Notes: a model not told the origin generated them from the letters alone. Positions 1-5,906 are shown, counted from the stretch's first letter. The stretch: 7,652 nt of DNA from HO2-45-28 sp964574495 (GCA_964574495.1 CAZNNT010000031.1:1-7652); one strand, 5' to 3'. Translations and numbers: made by a program.

Positions 1-1185
1 GTTTTATACAATTTGGGGATTATAATAGGAATTTATTTTTTTATGCCTTTAACAAAAAGTTTTTACGGAATTGTTTGGGGGGTAATTTTGGGGGCGGTGC
101 TTCATATGTCTATACAGTTACCAGCAATTTCTAAAATCGGAGTTTTCCCGCAGTTTAGCAAGCTCTGGAATGCTGATTTAAAAAAAGTTTTAAAATTTTC
201 TTTTCCACGCACGATGGGGCTGCAAGTTGCGCAGATTTCGGTCATCGTTTTAACCGGTATTGCTTCGACCCTCTCCCAAGGATCAATTGCTGTTTTTAAC
301 TTTGCTTCCAATTTACAATCACTTCCGGTAACGATTATCGGGCTTTCTTACAGCATGGCGGCTTTTCCCAATTTGGCACTTTATTCCATAAAAAAAGCAC
401 GAGGCGACTTTCAAAAACATTTTTCATCCGCGTTCCGGCATATTTTATTTTGGACCTTGCCTGCCTCGGCTCTTATTTTAGTTTTGCGGGCGCAGATTGT
501 TAGAGTAATTTTAGGTAGCGGCGCTTTTAATTGGGTGGATACGCGACTTACCGCAGCCGCTCTTTTTATTTTGAGTCTTGCCGTAATTTTCCAAAGCTTA
601 TTTATACTTTTGGTCTGGGCGTTTTACGCTGAAGGGCAGTCTTGGAAGCCGCTTTTAGTAAATATAATTTCAAATGCGATCGGAGTTTTGCTGGCCTTTT
701 GGTTATCTGGCGCGCTTTCTGAAAACGAGACGGTCAAAAATTTATTTTCTTCGATACTTAATCTTTCAGATATTTACGATATCAGGGTGCTCGCGCTTCC
801 TGTGGGAATTTTAGCAAGCAACATTTTAAATTTAGTACTGCTTTCTTTTTCTTTTAAATTGATTTTCGGGTATTTCCCGTCTTTTCATGCGGGTCGAGAT
901 ATTTTTCAAATCATTTTAGGAAGCGCCGTTGCTGGAGCCTCGGCTTATATCGGTCTGAATGTGTTTGCTAAAATTTTTGATTTGCATACATTTTTAGGAA
1001 TTTTTCTTCAGGGTCTTCTTTCGGGAATTATCGGGATCATAATGTGGGCTTTGGTTTTACGGCTACTAAAAAATAGGGAAGTGCTCGAAATTGTTGCAAA
1101 CTTAAAATCCGTAATTTTTGAAGAAAAACTAACTGTTCAAAAAGAAGATATCGTGCCGATTCCGGAGGCAGAAAAACTGCCATAG
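1..1185 (+). CDS. murJ: Lipid II flippase MurJ (MviN family), 5'-truncated by the window edge
   Basis: This is the C-terminal part of a polytopic membrane protein of the MurJ/MviN branch of the MOP superfamily, which moves lipid-linked peptidoglycan precursor (lipid II) across the cytoplasmic membrane. The frame is open from base 1, so the true start lies upstream; the TTG at 13 is internal. About 394 codons are visible against a usual length of 500 or more. Repeated hydrophobic segments alternate with short basic loops. Family-like stretches include FPRTMGLQVAQISVIV, a Ser/Pro/Asn region around 'SMAAFPNLALYS', and 'FYAEGQSWKPLLVNI' in the second half, resembling the MurJ 'ysr.d.kTP' region. 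The C-terminal tail after the last membrane segment is hydrophilic and Lys/Glu-rich. The gene stops with TAG and is followed at once by a hairpin. Base composition is AT-rich, like ftsH at the other end. The family call is firm; lipid II specificity is assumed from the family. Confidence 0.88.
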   Translation, partial: VLYNLGIIIGIYFFMPLTKSFYGIVWGVILGAVLHMSIQLPAISKIGVFPQFSKLWNADLKKVLKFSFPRTMGLQVAQISVIVLTGIASTLSQGSIAVFNFASNLQSLPVTIIGLSYSMAAFPNLALYSIKKARGDFQKHFSSAFRHILFWTLPASALILVLRAQIVRVILGSGAFNWVDTRLTAAALFILSLAVIFQSLFILLVWAFYAEGQSWKPLLVNIISNAIGVLLAFWLSGALSENETVKNLFSSILNLSDIYDIRVLALPVGILASNILNLVLLSFSFKLIFGYFPSFHAGRDIFQIILGSAVAGASAYIGLNVFAKIFDLHTFLGIFLQGLLSGIIGIIMWALVLRLLKNREVLEIVANLKSVIFEEKLTVQKEDIVPIPEAEKLP

Positions 1186-1187
1186 CT

Positions 1188-1219
1188 AAATTGATAGAAG
1201 TCGAACTTCTATCAATTTT
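1188..1219 (+). terminator. Hairpin terminator after murJ
   Basis: A perfect 14-bp inverted repeat (1188-1201 with 1205-1218) has a 3-nt loop and begins 2 nt after the murJ stop. The downstream T-tract is weak (TTTT, then CGCG, then TTTTG), so termination efficiency is uncertain. The position between the murJ stop and the next promoter supports a terminator role. Confidence 0.72.
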
Positions 1220-1236
1220 CGCGTTTTGTTTAAAGG

Positions 1237-1264
1237 TTGACAAGGTCTAAAAAAGGAGTATAAT
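1237..1264 (+). promoter_or_regulatory. Perfect-consensus sigma-70-type promoter for the 608-aa gene
   Basis: The -35 TTGACA (1237-1242) and -10 TATAAT (1259-1264) both match consensus exactly with a 16-bp spacer. Transcription should begin near 1270-1272, giving a leader of about 148 nt before the ATG at 1419. This is the best promoter match in the window and predicts high expression of the gene. Confidence 0.85.
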
Positions 1265-1273
1265 GAACATTGT

Positions 1274-1336
1274 ATGAACGTTGAAAAATCGTTGTTTTTG
1301 GGCGCCAAATTCAAAAAAAAGGAGGTGAAAAAGTAA
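1274..1336 (+). CDS. Putative 20-aa Lys-rich leader peptide, probably leaderless
   Basis: An ATG at 1274 opens 20 codons ending in TAA at 1334-1336. The peptide begins MNVEKSLFLG and ends in a run rich in lysine (KKKEVKK). The predicted transcription start from the perfect promoter upstream is about 1270-1272, so the ATG would lie 2-4 nt from the RNA 5' end and no SD could precede it. The last codons contain a strong SD-like GGAGGTGA (1321-1328). The ORF sits wholly inside the leader of the 608-aa gene, so translating it could affect leader folding or pause ribosomes. It is too short for coding statistics and may be a chance ORF. Its fit to the predicted 5' end is the main support. Confidence 0.4.
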   Translation: MNVEKSLFLGAKFKKKEVKK

Positions 1337-1351
1337 CAAGTTCATTGGCGC
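1302..1351 (+). promoter_or_regulatory. Leader stem enclosing an SD-like sequence without a downstream start
   Basis: GCGCCAA (1302-1308) can pair with TTGGCGC (1345-1351), forming a 7-bp stem. Its loop contains an A-run followed by GGAGGTGA (1321-1328). That SD-like element has no ATG or GTG at a normal distance downstream; the GTG at 1325 lies inside it and reaches a stop after three codons. Possible roles are a ribosome standby or pause site, or part of a leader switch coupled to the 20-codon ORF. No known riboswitch class is recognised. Confidence 0.35.
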
Positions 1352-1374
1352 GCTAAAAATTTAAACTTAGGCAT

Positions 1375-1389
1375 CCCCGCAAGGCGGGG
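1375..1389 (+). promoter_or_regulatory. GC-rich leader hairpin upstream of the 608-aa gene
   Basis: CCCCGC (1375-1380) pairs with GCGGGG (1384-1389) around an AAG loop. The hairpin ends 13 nt before the SD at 1403. It lacks a T-tract, so it is not an obvious terminator. It could stabilise the messenger or act in initiation control; the role is inferred only from position. Confidence 0.45.
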
Positions 1390-1402
1390 CACAACACATC
1401 CC

Positions 1403-1410
1403 AAAGGAGG
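1403..1410 (+). promoter_or_regulatory. Strong ribosome binding site for the 608-aa gene
   Basis: AAAGGAGG lies 8 nt before the ATG at 1419 and fixes this start over the in-frame ATG at 1428. A short TCCC/GGGA pairing (1399-1402 with 1409-1412) could partly cover it. Confidence 0.8.
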
Positions 1411-1418
1411 GAATAAAC

Positions 1419-3245
1419 ATGGGCAGTATGAATCCAGTTTTAAGCGACGCCGTAAAGGCGCGTTTGCGCCGAATGGCGTCAGATAGGCCTGCAAGAATGG
1501 CAGAGCGCCGGACAAGATTGGCCGAGTTAAAATCTCGGCAGGTTCATGAAGTCTCGGATTTGGATGTCGACGACTTTTTCTCGTTGCAAGACGAGAAGAA
1601 GGAACGCGTTCGTGTCATCAAAGAAGTGTTGAAACCCAGTCTTGGGCGTGGGTACGACGATCTCGTGAAGGGGGAAATTAAGATTCACGAGCAGGAACTC
1701 GCGGCCAACCAAGTTGAGTATGAGGCATTGCTCGAGGCGACCGAGGGGTCGATCGTTGAGGCCGCGTTTACTCGTTTGCGAGCGCGTGAGGCGGCGGCGA
1801 AGAGATCGGCGGAGATAAAAAAGATGGACGCCAATAAAATGGCTCCAGCCGACAAAGAAACTCTGATTGCCGGTCTTCTTCAGGACGGATTGATTAAGGA
1901 AGGCCCTGGTCCGCTGGTCCATAAGGGCCGTGCGTTTGTCGTGTCGCCCAACAGTGAAATGGCGCGTAGTCTTTTCAACCTTTGCGTTTCCATCTTCGAT
2001 CAATCGCGCGTCGCGCGCGAAGAACGAAGAGATGAATACGTCGCGGAGGCGGCGCAATACATGCTCTCCACCGAAGAGCTCCAGGCGCATAAGAGCTCCA
2101 ACAAGACTCTTAGGAGTCTTAAGGATTTCTTAAGTGGGAAAGGTCTGCGCTCTTTTGTTCGGGTTACCGTACTGGACAACGGAAGCGGCGAGAGTCGTTT
2201 CGTGGGCGAAGCGCTTTTGGAACGTAACGATGGCAATGTTGTTTGTCGAAAGGTTACGCCGCAAAGCGCTCGGCTGGCTCACATGCTGTTTTTTTACTCG
2301 GCCTTTAATGGCCGGGGAAAGAAATCAGAGAAAGTCCGAAAGCAGCGGAGCCAGATTGTGGTTGCGGTTGATGGGAGCGACATCTCGGAGGTTCAACCAA
2401 ACATTCTTCGGGAAGCCATGCGTGCAAAACTAGAGCGCGATGGTTTCGCTGGGGAGAAACGAGAAGCAGCGGAAGCGCTGCGTGATGTGTCAAAGGTTGA
2501 GCATCCGCTCACTTTTGACGATTTGCGCGGTGGCGAGGCGGTCGGAATTTGCCCGGTTGACATTACCATCAGAGATGGTGGGCGAGTCAACTTCCTCACC
2601 TTCCATTTGGAGGGTGACGGGAACGGCAAGTTCAAATTAGCCGCAGAAGTTCCGGGAACTGCTTTTCACTACAAGCAGCTTAAGGCTGCAAAAGAGTGGC
2701 AGCGAGTGCAGGTCCTAAACTCGGATGAGTGGTGGCGGGGCATTCGCTTTGCCAACCGCGAGTTCGAGCGGGACTGGCAGTTGGAGCTTGCGGCGCAAGC
2801 GCACGGAGCTTCGTACATCAACCGCACAAGCGCCCAGAAACTCATGGGAGTGAGTGGCGCGGATGGCACATACGCCGTAAAGGCACTATGGTTCCGCGAA
2901 AACAAAAAGCCAGCAATTTTGCTGGCGTACGTTGTCGAGCGGAAGGGTTCGTCGATCAAAATCGTCTGGGCTTTGCCGGGGGATTCGGAACGGCTTCTTG
3001 GTGACGAACTGGGCGGCGCGCACGAGATCGAGTCCTTACCACGCATGCTTCGCGCGGTATTCCGGAACATCTACTTTGGTCTCTTTAACAAAAGAGGCGA
3101 AAGGATAGAATATCCGGATCATTTGATGCCGGCGGTGCGAGCGGAGGAGAAGGCGGAAGGAAGCGATAAAGAAGCGGCTGAACCCGTTGCAGAAGGCGTC
3201 GAGCCTGCTCCTGTGGAGGAGGTTGCCACAGTAGCAGCAGAGTAA
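1419..3245 (+). CDS. Hypothetical 608-aa protein with possible internal beta-rich repeats
   Basis: I do not recognise this family. No signal peptide or membrane segment is evident, so a cytoplasmic protein is likely. Residues 1-150 are highly charged and mostly helical-looking, with an Arg-rich start and Glu/Lys/Ala-rich stretches that could form coiled coils. Residues 165-545 alternate predicted beta-hairpins with helices. Three segments look alike (about 245-280, 378-412, 484-520). Each has two or three hydrophobic strands, a Gly/Asn turn, then a Pro-led helix, and 'VVSPNSEMARSLF' (174-186) resembles 'KVTPQSARLAHML' (278-290). Residues 571-608 are a low-complexity Ala/Glu/Pro/Val tail. No catalytic motif was found. 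Start: a strong SD 8 nt before the ATG. The gene is monocistronic, with its own consensus promoter, a long leader and its own terminator. Its G+C is clearly higher than that of murJ or ftsH, which suggests transfer or a different expression class. Being a real gene is near certain; its function is unknown. Confidence 0.9.
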   Translation: MGSMNPVLSDAVKARLRRMASDRPARMAERRTRLAELKSRQVHEVSDLDVDDFFSLQDEKKERVRVIKEVLKPSLGRGYDDLVKGEIKIHEQELAANQVEYEALLEATEGSIVEAAFTRLRAREAAAKRSAEIKKMDANKMAPADKETLIAGLLQDGLIKEGPGPLVHKGRAFVVSPNSEMARSLFNLCVSIFDQSRVAREERRDEYVAEAAQYMLSTEELQAHKSSNKTLRSLKDFLSGKGLRSFVRVTVLDNGSGESRFVGEALLERNDGNVVCRKVTPQSARLAHMLFFYSAFNGRGKKSEKVRKQRSQIVVAVDGSDISEVQPNILREAMRAKLERDGFAGEKREAAEALRDVSKVEHPLTFDDLRGGEAVGICPVDITIRDGGRVNFLTFHLEGDGNGKFKLAAEVPGTAFHYKQLKAAKEWQRVQVLNSDEWWRGIRFANREFERDWQLELAAQAHGASYINRTSAQKLMGVSGADGTYAVKALWFRENKKPAILLAYVVERKGSSIKIVWALPGDSERLLGDELGGAHEIESLPRMLRAVFRNIYFGLFNKRGERIEYPDHLMPAVRAEEKAEGSDKEAAEPVAEGVEPAPVEEVATVAAE

Positions 3246-3260
3246 AAAAACAAAAAACTC

Positions 3261-3290
3261 GGCAGTTTGGGGAAAAAACCCAATTCTGCC
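3261..3290 (-). terminator. Hairpin with a U-rich tail on the minus strand
   Basis: GGCAG (3261-3265) pairs with CTGCC (3286-3290), and TTGGG (3267-3271) pairs with CCCAA (3279-3283), around a GAAAAAA loop. On the plus strand it is followed by CTTAAAAC, without a T-tract. On the minus strand it is followed by a T-rich run (complement of 3246-3257). It therefore fits a terminator for antisense transcripts entering the 608-aa gene, or simply the first half of a double terminator. Confidence 0.5.
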
Positions 3291-3297
3291 CTTAAAA

Positions 3298-3349
3298 CAA
3301 GCCCTTTTGGAGTGGTCTCAAAAACCATCCAGAGGGCTTGATTTTTTTT
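3298..3349 (+). terminator. Rho-independent terminator of the 608-aa gene
   Basis: CAAGCCCT (3298-3305) pairs with AGGGCTTG (3333-3340). It is continued by TGGA/TCCA and TGGT/ACCA inner pairs, with a 7-nt loop at 3317-3323. Eight Ts follow (3342-3349). This is a classic intrinsic terminator. Confidence 0.88.
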
Positions 3350-3365
3350 ATAGATATGCTATAAT
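3338..3365 (+). promoter_or_regulatory. Extended -10 promoter for the 351-aa gene, overlapping the terminator
   Basis: TATAAT (3360-3365) is preceded by TG at 3357-3358, giving the extended -10 form TGN-TATAAT. A partial -35, TTGATT (3338-3343), lies 16 bp upstream and shares bases with the stem and T-tract of the preceding terminator. A start near 3372 gives a leader of about 77 nt. ATAGAT (3350-3355) and ATCTAT (3364-3369) form an inverted repeat around the -10 that could be an operator, though this is weak in AT-rich DNA. Confidence 0.7.
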
Positions 3366-3436
3366 CTATTTAAATAAGTACACTGAAAACAAGGTAAAAT
3401 GTAGTCTAAAATTTCAACAGATGTTTTCGAAAAACG

Positions 3437-3443
3437 AAGGAGG
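3437..3443 (+). promoter_or_regulatory. Ribosome binding site that selects a GTG start
   Basis: AAGGAGG lies 5 nt before the GTG at 3449 and decides in favour of this start. The next in-frame ATG, at 3476 (residue 10), would have no SD at a suitable distance. Confidence 0.78.
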
Positions 3444-3448
3444 TTCTA

Positions 3449-4504
3449 GTGGAAAAAACGTATCGCGGTGTTGTCATGCTAAACAAGCCGCCGATTGACA
3501 AGATCGCGGCGATGGCTGTGCTCGAAAGAGCACAGGGGAGTGAAGTGGAGGTAACAGCTCTTTGGGACGAAAACAGTTGCCCTGAAGAGCAGATGAGGAA
3601 GTGGGAGTCGGAAGGGATACTCCCAATCGACTTGGGGGACGACAAGTATCATGTCGGAATAAACGAAGTGGGTTCAGCTACGGAGTTCGTGCTGAGGCAT
3701 ATAGTTGGTTGCGAGACCTCAGCTGAAGGTGTGTTGGTTGAGATGTTGGACAAAAACAACAAGACTGGATACCTGAAAGGTCCATTCATGGCCATCGCCT
3801 GGATTCTTCGCGAGCTCTATGAGCTCGATGAGTGTGATCAGAGAGAGGTAATCAAACTCGCCGCCCATGTCGTCCGAGTATTTCTGGAAGCAGAGGATGG
3901 CGTCGGGATTGACAAGAATCGTGACGACGCCGGACTTTCCAAATTCGAGGACCTTCTGGAAAAAACGGCGAAGTGTAATTTTTCGCCGCTTACTCCGGCA
4001 AGTTATCTGAAAGATCTCTGGCGGCTCGGATATGCCGAAGAGGAAATCCGGGAGCGAGTCATATGGTGGATTGATGGGTGGAAGAAGGTGAAAGCGAAGA
4101 TGGCTGAGGCGGATGAGGAAATCGAGAAACTCGATCTGTCCAAAGTCGAGAACATTGCTGGCATGACAGTTTTTTTTCTTGAGACCAACAATAAATTTTT
4201 GAGCAAGTTGGTCGCCAAGAAAGTCGATGTCCTAGTCGTTAAAAACCCGACGGGCCACGCGGCAATTCTTGCTTACCGGTTTGATCAAACCGGTTTAGCC
4301 GATGAACTTCTCCGCCACGAACCGGGCCGGTGGTATTATCAGGAAACGACTGGAATGTTGATTAACGGCGGAGTAATTTACAAGGGGGTCCAACCGACTT
4401 CTCTTGGGGCAGTGGATTTCATCGCATTGCTCAAAAAGTTCCCGCCCAGAAGATGTCATCAGGGAAACCGCGGCCGGCAAATTTTCCACGGCCGGAGTCG
4501 GTAA
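3449..4504 (+). CDS. Degenerate DHH/MYG1-like protein lacking the DHH motif; probable 3' frameshift
   Basis: This protein appears to be a paralogue of the 326-aa product at 5907-6887. Matches run in order: KPPIDKIAAMAVL (13-25) against RPQPDTLVAIFLL; 'EGILPIDLGDDKYH' (55-68) against 'EGYILIDIGGGKFDHH'; GSATEFVLRHI against KTTASQMVADFL; 'DVLVVKNPTGHAAILAYR' (260-277) against 'DVVVQRSASGHVNILTR'; and 'RWYYQETTGMLINGGV' (294-309) against 'EWYYDRATNTIQNGGV'. The DHH metal motif is replaced by YHVG, so phosphoesterase activity is doubtful, and a scaffold, ligand-binding or regulatory role is possible. Residues 150-235 form a charged helical insert without a clear counterpart. The last 20 or so residues (PPRRCHQGNRGRQIFHGRSR) look unnatural. 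A one-base shift gives a better C-terminus ending at 4514. The gene uses a GTG start with a good SD and has its own promoter. Relationship to the paralogue is fairly sure; function is not. Confidence 0.82.
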   Translation: MEKTYRGVVMLNKPPIDKIAAMAVLERAQGSEVEVTALWDENSCPEEQMRKWESEGILPIDLGDDKYHVGINEVGSATEFVLRHIVGCETSAEGVLVEMLDKNNKTGYLKGPFMAIAWILRELYELDECDQREVIKLAAHVVRVFLEAEDGVGIDKNRDDAGLSKFEDLLEKTAKCNFSPLTPASYLKDLWRLGYAEEEIRERVIWWIDGWKKVKAKMAEADEEIEKLDLSKVENIAGMTVFFLETNNKFLSKLVAKKVDVLVVKNPTGHAAILAYRFDQTGLADELLRHEPGRWYYQETTGMLINGGVIYKGVQPTSLGAVDFIALLKKFPPRRCHQGNRGRQIFHGRSR

Positions 4505-4514
4505 CTACATTTAA
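4442..4514 (+). other. Likely true C-terminal codons of the 351-aa gene in the +1 frame
   Basis: If one base is skipped in the CCC at 4441-4443, the reading becomes LLKKF then RPEDVIRETAAGKFSTAGV and GNYI, with TAA at 4512-4514. This tail is amphipathic and compositionally normal, and its codons resemble the rest of the gene. The annotated frame instead yields an Arg-rich, unprotein-like end. The cause could be a one-base insertion in this genome, a sequencing or assembly error, or less likely programmed +1 slippage. Confidence 0.55.
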
Positions 4515-4549
4515 CTCACTCACAAGGGTGAGGCAAGGAGGTATAAAAA

Positions 4550-4612
4550 AGCCCCTAGCGAAACTTTCAGCAAAAAGCTGATTGTCTAGCTAGGGGCTAA
4601 ATTATTTTTTTT
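4550..4612 (+). terminator. Large bidirectional terminator between convergent genes
   Basis: A perfect 10-bp stem, AGCCCCTAGC (4550-4559) with GCTAGGGGCT (4589-4598), encloses a second hairpin, TCAGC/GCTGA (4567-4571 with 4577-4581), with an A5 loop. A T-rich run follows on the plus strand (4601-4612). An A-run before the stem (4545-4550) gives a T-run on the minus strand, so it can serve both directions. Confidence 0.85.
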
Positions 4613-4648
4613 AAAAAAATTTTTACCCCCGGGCGTGTGCCCGAGGGT
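4613..4648 (-). terminator. Terminator hairpin of the minus-strand gene
   Basis: On the minus strand ACCCTCGGGC pairs with GCCCGGGGGT (4625-4634 with 4639-4648), with one G-U pair and a 4-nt loop. Five As then a run of seven Ts follow (complement of 4613-4619). It lies about 40 nt after the stop of the minus-strand gene. Together with the hairpin at 4550 it isolates two convergent genes. Confidence 0.72.
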
Positions 4649-4686
4649 TTGTGTTTTCTCCTTTCGTTGCATGTCGCATGTATTGT

Positions 4687-5823
4687 CTATAGATATGCTT
4701 CCTGCTTTTCCATTAGTTCAATTTGGCCGCGCAGCATTTTGTTTTTGAGCTGCTTTTCCAATTTGTTTTTTAACTTGCGTAGGTTGGTTAAAAAAATCAT
4801 GATGTGAGACGGCTTGTCTCCGTCGAATGACATGTTTGAAAACAGATTTCGCAGTTCTTTTTCCTCATCGGTTAATTCCGATTCGGAAAGAAGCTTGCTT
4901 GGATATGTAAAAATATGTTCCTTCCACGAAGCCATCAGTTCACCGATTAAGAAAATACCTTCTTCGCTTTCTGGCAGACGTTTGGTCGCGTAAGAGAACA
5001 TAACAATTTCTGCTGCCGGAAAAGTTTGGTCTCCCACTTTTTTATAAACAAAGCGCAGACGGGGGATCTTGTAAGCAAGCAGTTGGTCGACAAACTCTTT
5101 TTCGAATTTGCCGAGGATTCCTTCTTTAAAGATCACGTCTCGGCGAAATCCAGGCCACAGTTTTTGGGCGATAAAAACGATTTCGTCGTAAGAAAACTCA
5201 ATTTCCAGCGCCTCCCATTCGTTCGGCAAGTGCTGTTGAACACTATTTCCGGAGCCGAAGGGTACTATCAATGTTTTTCGGAATTCTTCACAAATTGATA
5301 GACCGTATTTTTGGAAAATTCCATGAGTGTATCCGTTTTTTTTGTTTTGTTGGATGTTTTTTACCAGATCTCGCACGGATTTTTCCTGCAAAAGGATCTG
5401 GTCAGGTTTTTTCAAGAATGCTTCGGCAGATGTTTTTACTTCTCCCATGCCGATTATTTCTACTCTTCTTCCGCGGCATTTTATCCAAAGCATATCGGGG
5501 TTGGATCGGCGATGTGCGATCCCCACGAGATTATCATCCCCGGTATGCATAGCGCTCAAGATCAGATTTTCAATTCGCTGGCCCTTCTCGGTATTTTGGT
5601 GGATAAAGCTAGAATGTTTTGCTAGCCCTTCCATCAAAAACCCAAAGCCGAATTCTACTTCACGCACTCCCATTCTTTCTCCGGCCGGGCCGTATTGCCG
5701 GCTCAATAAATCTGCTTCTTCATTCCAAAATGATGTTAAAATTTCGCGCTTAATTGATTCAGGCGCAGAATCTTTATATGCGGATGTTCTTTTCAAGGAC
5801 TCAAAAATCTCATAAGCCTCCAA
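4687..5823 (-). CDS. Hypothetical protein with possible PD-(D/E)XK nuclease-like motif
   Basis: This protein of about 378 aa belongs to no family I can name. With TTG at 5823 as residue 1, NPD at 108-110 is followed by a hydrophobic strand, a basic turn and 'VEIIGMGEVKTS' (121-132). That places D110, E128 and K130 in a PD-(D/E)XK arrangement 18 residues apart. A helix with E85 (GQRIENLILSA) precedes it and could be the usual helix glutamate. The motif is suggestive, not proof. The C-terminal 40 residues are Lys/Leu-rich and helical, possibly coiled coil. No membrane segment or signal peptide is seen. Start: the frame stays open to a TTG at 5904, but that TTG is the -35 of the gene's own promoter. 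TTG 5823 has a good SD (5833-5839) and lies downstream of the predicted transcript start. The gene is divergent from the 326-aa gene through a shared symmetric promoter. Gene reality is high confidence; nuclease assignment is about one in two. Confidence 0.8.
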   Translation of the reverse strand: MEAYEIFESLKRTSAYKDSAPESIKREILTSFWNEEADLLSRQYGPAGERMGVREVEFGFGFLMEGLAKHSSFIHQNTEKGQRIENLILSAMHTGDDNLVGIAHRRSNPDMLWIKCRGRRVEIIGMGEVKTSAEAFLKKPDQILLQEKSVRDLVKNIQQNKKNGYTHGIFQKYGLSICEEFRKTLIVPFGSGNSVQQHLPNEWEALEIEFSYDEIVFIAQKLWPGFRRDVIFKEGILGKFEKEFVDQLLAYKIPRLRFVYKKVGDQTFPAAEIVMFSYATKRLPESEEGIFLIGELMASWKEHIFTYPSKLLSESELTDEEKELRNLFSNMSFDGDKPSHIMIFLTNLRKLKNKLEKQLKNKMLRGQIELMEKQEAYL

Positions 5824-5832
5824 TGTTTTTGT

Positions 5833-5839
5833 CTCCCTT
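5833..5839 (-). promoter_or_regulatory. Ribosome binding site selecting the TTG start at 5823
   Basis: On the minus strand AAGGGAG lies 9 nt before the TTG (5823-5821). It supports this start over the upstream TTG at 5904, which the predicted transcript would not include. Confidence 0.65.
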
Positions 5840-5854
5840 CTTCTAAGCCGCAAG

Positions 5855-5883
5855 TTGACAATACTTCTACTTAACAGTATACT
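5855..5883 (+). promoter_or_regulatory. Plus-strand half of a symmetric divergent promoter (326-aa gene)
   Basis: TTGACA (5855-5860), a 17-bp spacer and TATACT (5878-5883). The start is predicted near 5890, leaving a leader of only about 17 nt with no clear SD before the ATG at 5907. The -10 lies in the palindrome CAGTATACTG (5875-5884), shared with the opposite promoter. Confidence 0.8.
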
Positions 5884-5904
5884 GCATTTATAACTAAAAG
5901 TCAA
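5876..5904 (-). promoter_or_regulatory. Minus-strand half of a symmetric divergent promoter (nuclease-like gene)
   Basis: Read on the minus strand: TTGACT (5904-5899), a 17-bp spacer and TATACT (5881-5876). The start is predicted near 5869, about 46 nt before the TTG start codon at 5823. It mirrors the plus-strand promoter exactly about position 5879.5, so polymerase can bind only one orientation at a time. Confidence 0.8.
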
Positions 5905-5906
5905 AT

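Noticed and set aside
1527..2090. 187-aa minus-strand ORF
   Set aside because: It lies wholly inside the 608-aa gene, has Arg/Leu/Phe-rich mirror composition and no SD, and is the antisense shadow of a GC-rich gene.
3399..3404. ATG immediately followed by TAG in the leader of the 351-aa gene
   Set aside because: It is a start-stop pair with only a weak upstream AAGG; most likely chance.
3421..3498. Small ORF starting at ATG 3421 overlapping the GTG start of the 351-aa gene
   Set aside because: No SD precedes it, and the AAGGAGG inside it serves the GTG at 3449.
4550..4598. tRNA-like fold in the intergenic region
   Set aside because: It is a single 10-bp stem with one inner hairpin. There is no T-arm or anticodon arm geometry and no CCA, and it is better read as a terminator.
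3349..4699. Shared 12-mer TATAGATATGCT at 3349-3360 and 4688-4699
   Set aside because: It is AT-rich; one copy is a promoter -10 region and the other the 3' end of a CDS. Nothing suggests a mobile-element end.
5327..5815. 162-aa plus-strand ORF opposite the nuclease-like gene
   Set aside because: It is a shadow of the minus-strand gene, with unnatural Phe/Cys/Ser composition, no RBS and no promoter.
5824..5904. Extending the minus-strand CDS to the TTG at 5904 (405 aa)
   Set aside because: That TTG is the -35 hexamer of the gene's own promoter. The predicted transcript starts near 5869, and only TTG 5823 has an SD.
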